DNA from: Gracilaria domingensis
Taxonomy: Eukaryota; Rhodophyta; Florideophyceae; Gracilariales; Gracilariaceae
DNA length: 64,000 nt
Direction: 5' to 3'
NCBI GenBank assembly: GCA_022539475.1
Contig: VCMS01000176.1
Span: 1 to 64,000, forward strand
Of the stretch, positions 63,217-64,000 are shown piece by piece. How positions within the stretch are numbered: the stretch's first letter is position 1; every line of letters starts with the position of its first letter. The notes under the pieces were generated by a model. That model worked only from the letters and a program-made list of their open reading frames with translations, ran no database searches and was not told the DNA's origin. Made by a program: the position numbers and the translations under genes.

Positions 63217-64000
63217 TCACGCCTTTGGCGCGACCAGTGCCTCCTTGCCGCCGTCGCGCATCACGCTGCTCCGAGGCCGGCTCCGCCGGGTCAAGAAGCT
63301 GCGTGGCCCGATCGGCGACAGCACGATCGGCCCCACAATCAGCCCGTGCAAGAAGCCCACCACGATCAGGAACAGAAAGCCGCGGGAGATCACCAGGGAG
63401 ATGTAAGACCGAGTGCCCACCAGCACCACGACCGCTAAGACCGTCGAGAAGCCTGCGTAGAACACGGGCGGCCAGCACGTCGATGATGATGATGTCCACC
63501 ACCAGCACGCACACCAGAACCACCACCGGGTGTCCCACTATCACGGAGCACACCACCGCCATCGCCACCGACGCCAGCCCCAGCGACAGCCCAATCTCCC
63601 CGGGCAGCGCGTCGTACTGCTCGGTGAACGTGTCGAAGAACGAGTACGGGAACGCCGCGGGGATGCCCTCCTCGTCGCCAAAGCCCACCGAGTCGGCGGT
63701 TCCCCGCACCGAGTTGAGCGCGCTGATTTCGTCGTCGTTCGTCTCGCGGTAGATGTACTGCGACTCGAACCGGCACCCCGTCACTTCGTTGCTGTCGCTG
63801 GACCTCAGGATGTCGTTCGTGTATCGTCCGCCTCCCTGCGACAGGAACTGACCCACCGTTTGGGAGAACGCGCTGGGCGGGATGAACGACCCGTCCGGCA
63901 CGTTCAGCGCTTTCCTGAGCCCCACGTACTAGCAGTCCACCGTATCCTTCTGGATGTACTCGTTGTTTGCGATTGCTCCGTCCAGACCGCACAGCGCCAT
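63217..64000 (-). pseudogene. NPC1/Patched-like sterol-sensing transporter, C-terminal part, decayed
   Basis: Runs off the right edge. The minus strand reads SFIPPSAFSQTVGQFLSQGG, then a membrane segment LGLASVAMAVVCSVIVGHPV and VLVCVLVVDIIIIDVL. It then jumps, in another frame, to YAGFSTVLAVVVLVGTRSYI and FLFLIVVGFLHGLIVGPIVL with SPIGPRSF, the familiar end of NPC1/Patched/RND-type proteins. These carry sterols or lipids across endosomal or other membranes. About 70 residues between IIIIDVL and the GGFS block are missing, consistent with a frameshifting deletion near 63465. An in-frame TAG follows DTVDC (~63930), where the family has Trp. GC-rich, unlike its flank. Confidence 0.75.

Noticed and set aside
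50673-63933. An alternative genetic code reading TGA or TAG as Trp
   Set aside because: Clean long frames in the same window end in TGA at protein-like ends (serine-rich protein, gag), and the relics with in-frame stops also have frameshifts or lost catalytic residues.

Overview
This is a eukaryotic, transposon-dominated window. Retrotransposons with chromodomain, copia and tyrosine-recombinase signatures, Harbinger and KDZ/Plavaka-like transposases, mostly uninterrupted coding and a plant-type ketopantoate-reductase-like gene fit an alga. A red alga is my best guess, from general resemblance only; no rRNA, organellar or other diagnostic gene is present.

Layout. 0.4-3.7 kb: a long serine-rich single-pass membrane protein (minus). 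5.0-6.3 kb: a decayed copy of an unclassified element, here called B. 6.4-19.5 kb: a Harbinger transposase gene split by a full-length Ty3/gypsy chromovirus (6869-18781) with LTRs that look identical and a 5-bp target duplication. 19.7-23.1 kb: a GC-rich minisatellite, CG-rich simple sequence and a polyglutamine-coding remnant. 23.1-24.7 kb: a SANT/Myb-like gene with one frameshift (minus). 24.8-27.4 kb: AT-rich, almost gene-free. 27.5-39.4 kb: an old, heavily broken gypsy element of the same family (minus) that carries an extra protein-like stretch on the antisense strand near its 3' LTR. 39.4-40.3 kb: a copia fragment.

40.3-59.6 kb is the most interesting part. It is bounded by long inverted repeats of about 2.4 kb, here called K. 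Each begins at the same terminal sequence, carries the same hairpins and coding-like tandem repeats, and ends inside the same zinc-finger start of a KDZ/Plavaka-like transposase gene. The right copy runs on into the rest of the transposase; the left copy is cut by a second B element. The left terminus is also interrupted by a PAT/DIRS-type retrotransposon (40461-44636). Between the repeats lie decayed metabolic-type genes: ribulose-phosphate 3-epimerase, a ketopantoate-reductase-like gene, two tail-to-tail HAD phosphatase-like copies, and a possible 2-oxoglutarate oxygenase-like gene containing a perfect 25-bp-arm palindrome. It looks like a cargo-carrying transposon or a composite of two inverted copies.

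59.6-64 kb: a GC-rich gene remnant (minus), a 178-codon orphan ORF (plus), nearly empty AT-rich DNA, and at the edge the C-terminal part of a decayed NPC1/Patched-like sterol-sensing transporter (minus).

Few genes look functional. The best candidates are the serine-rich membrane protein, the young gypsy element and the orphan ORF. Most of the rest is a layered record of insertions: copia and K oldest, then B and DIRS inside K, and the gypsy element inside Harbinger most recent.
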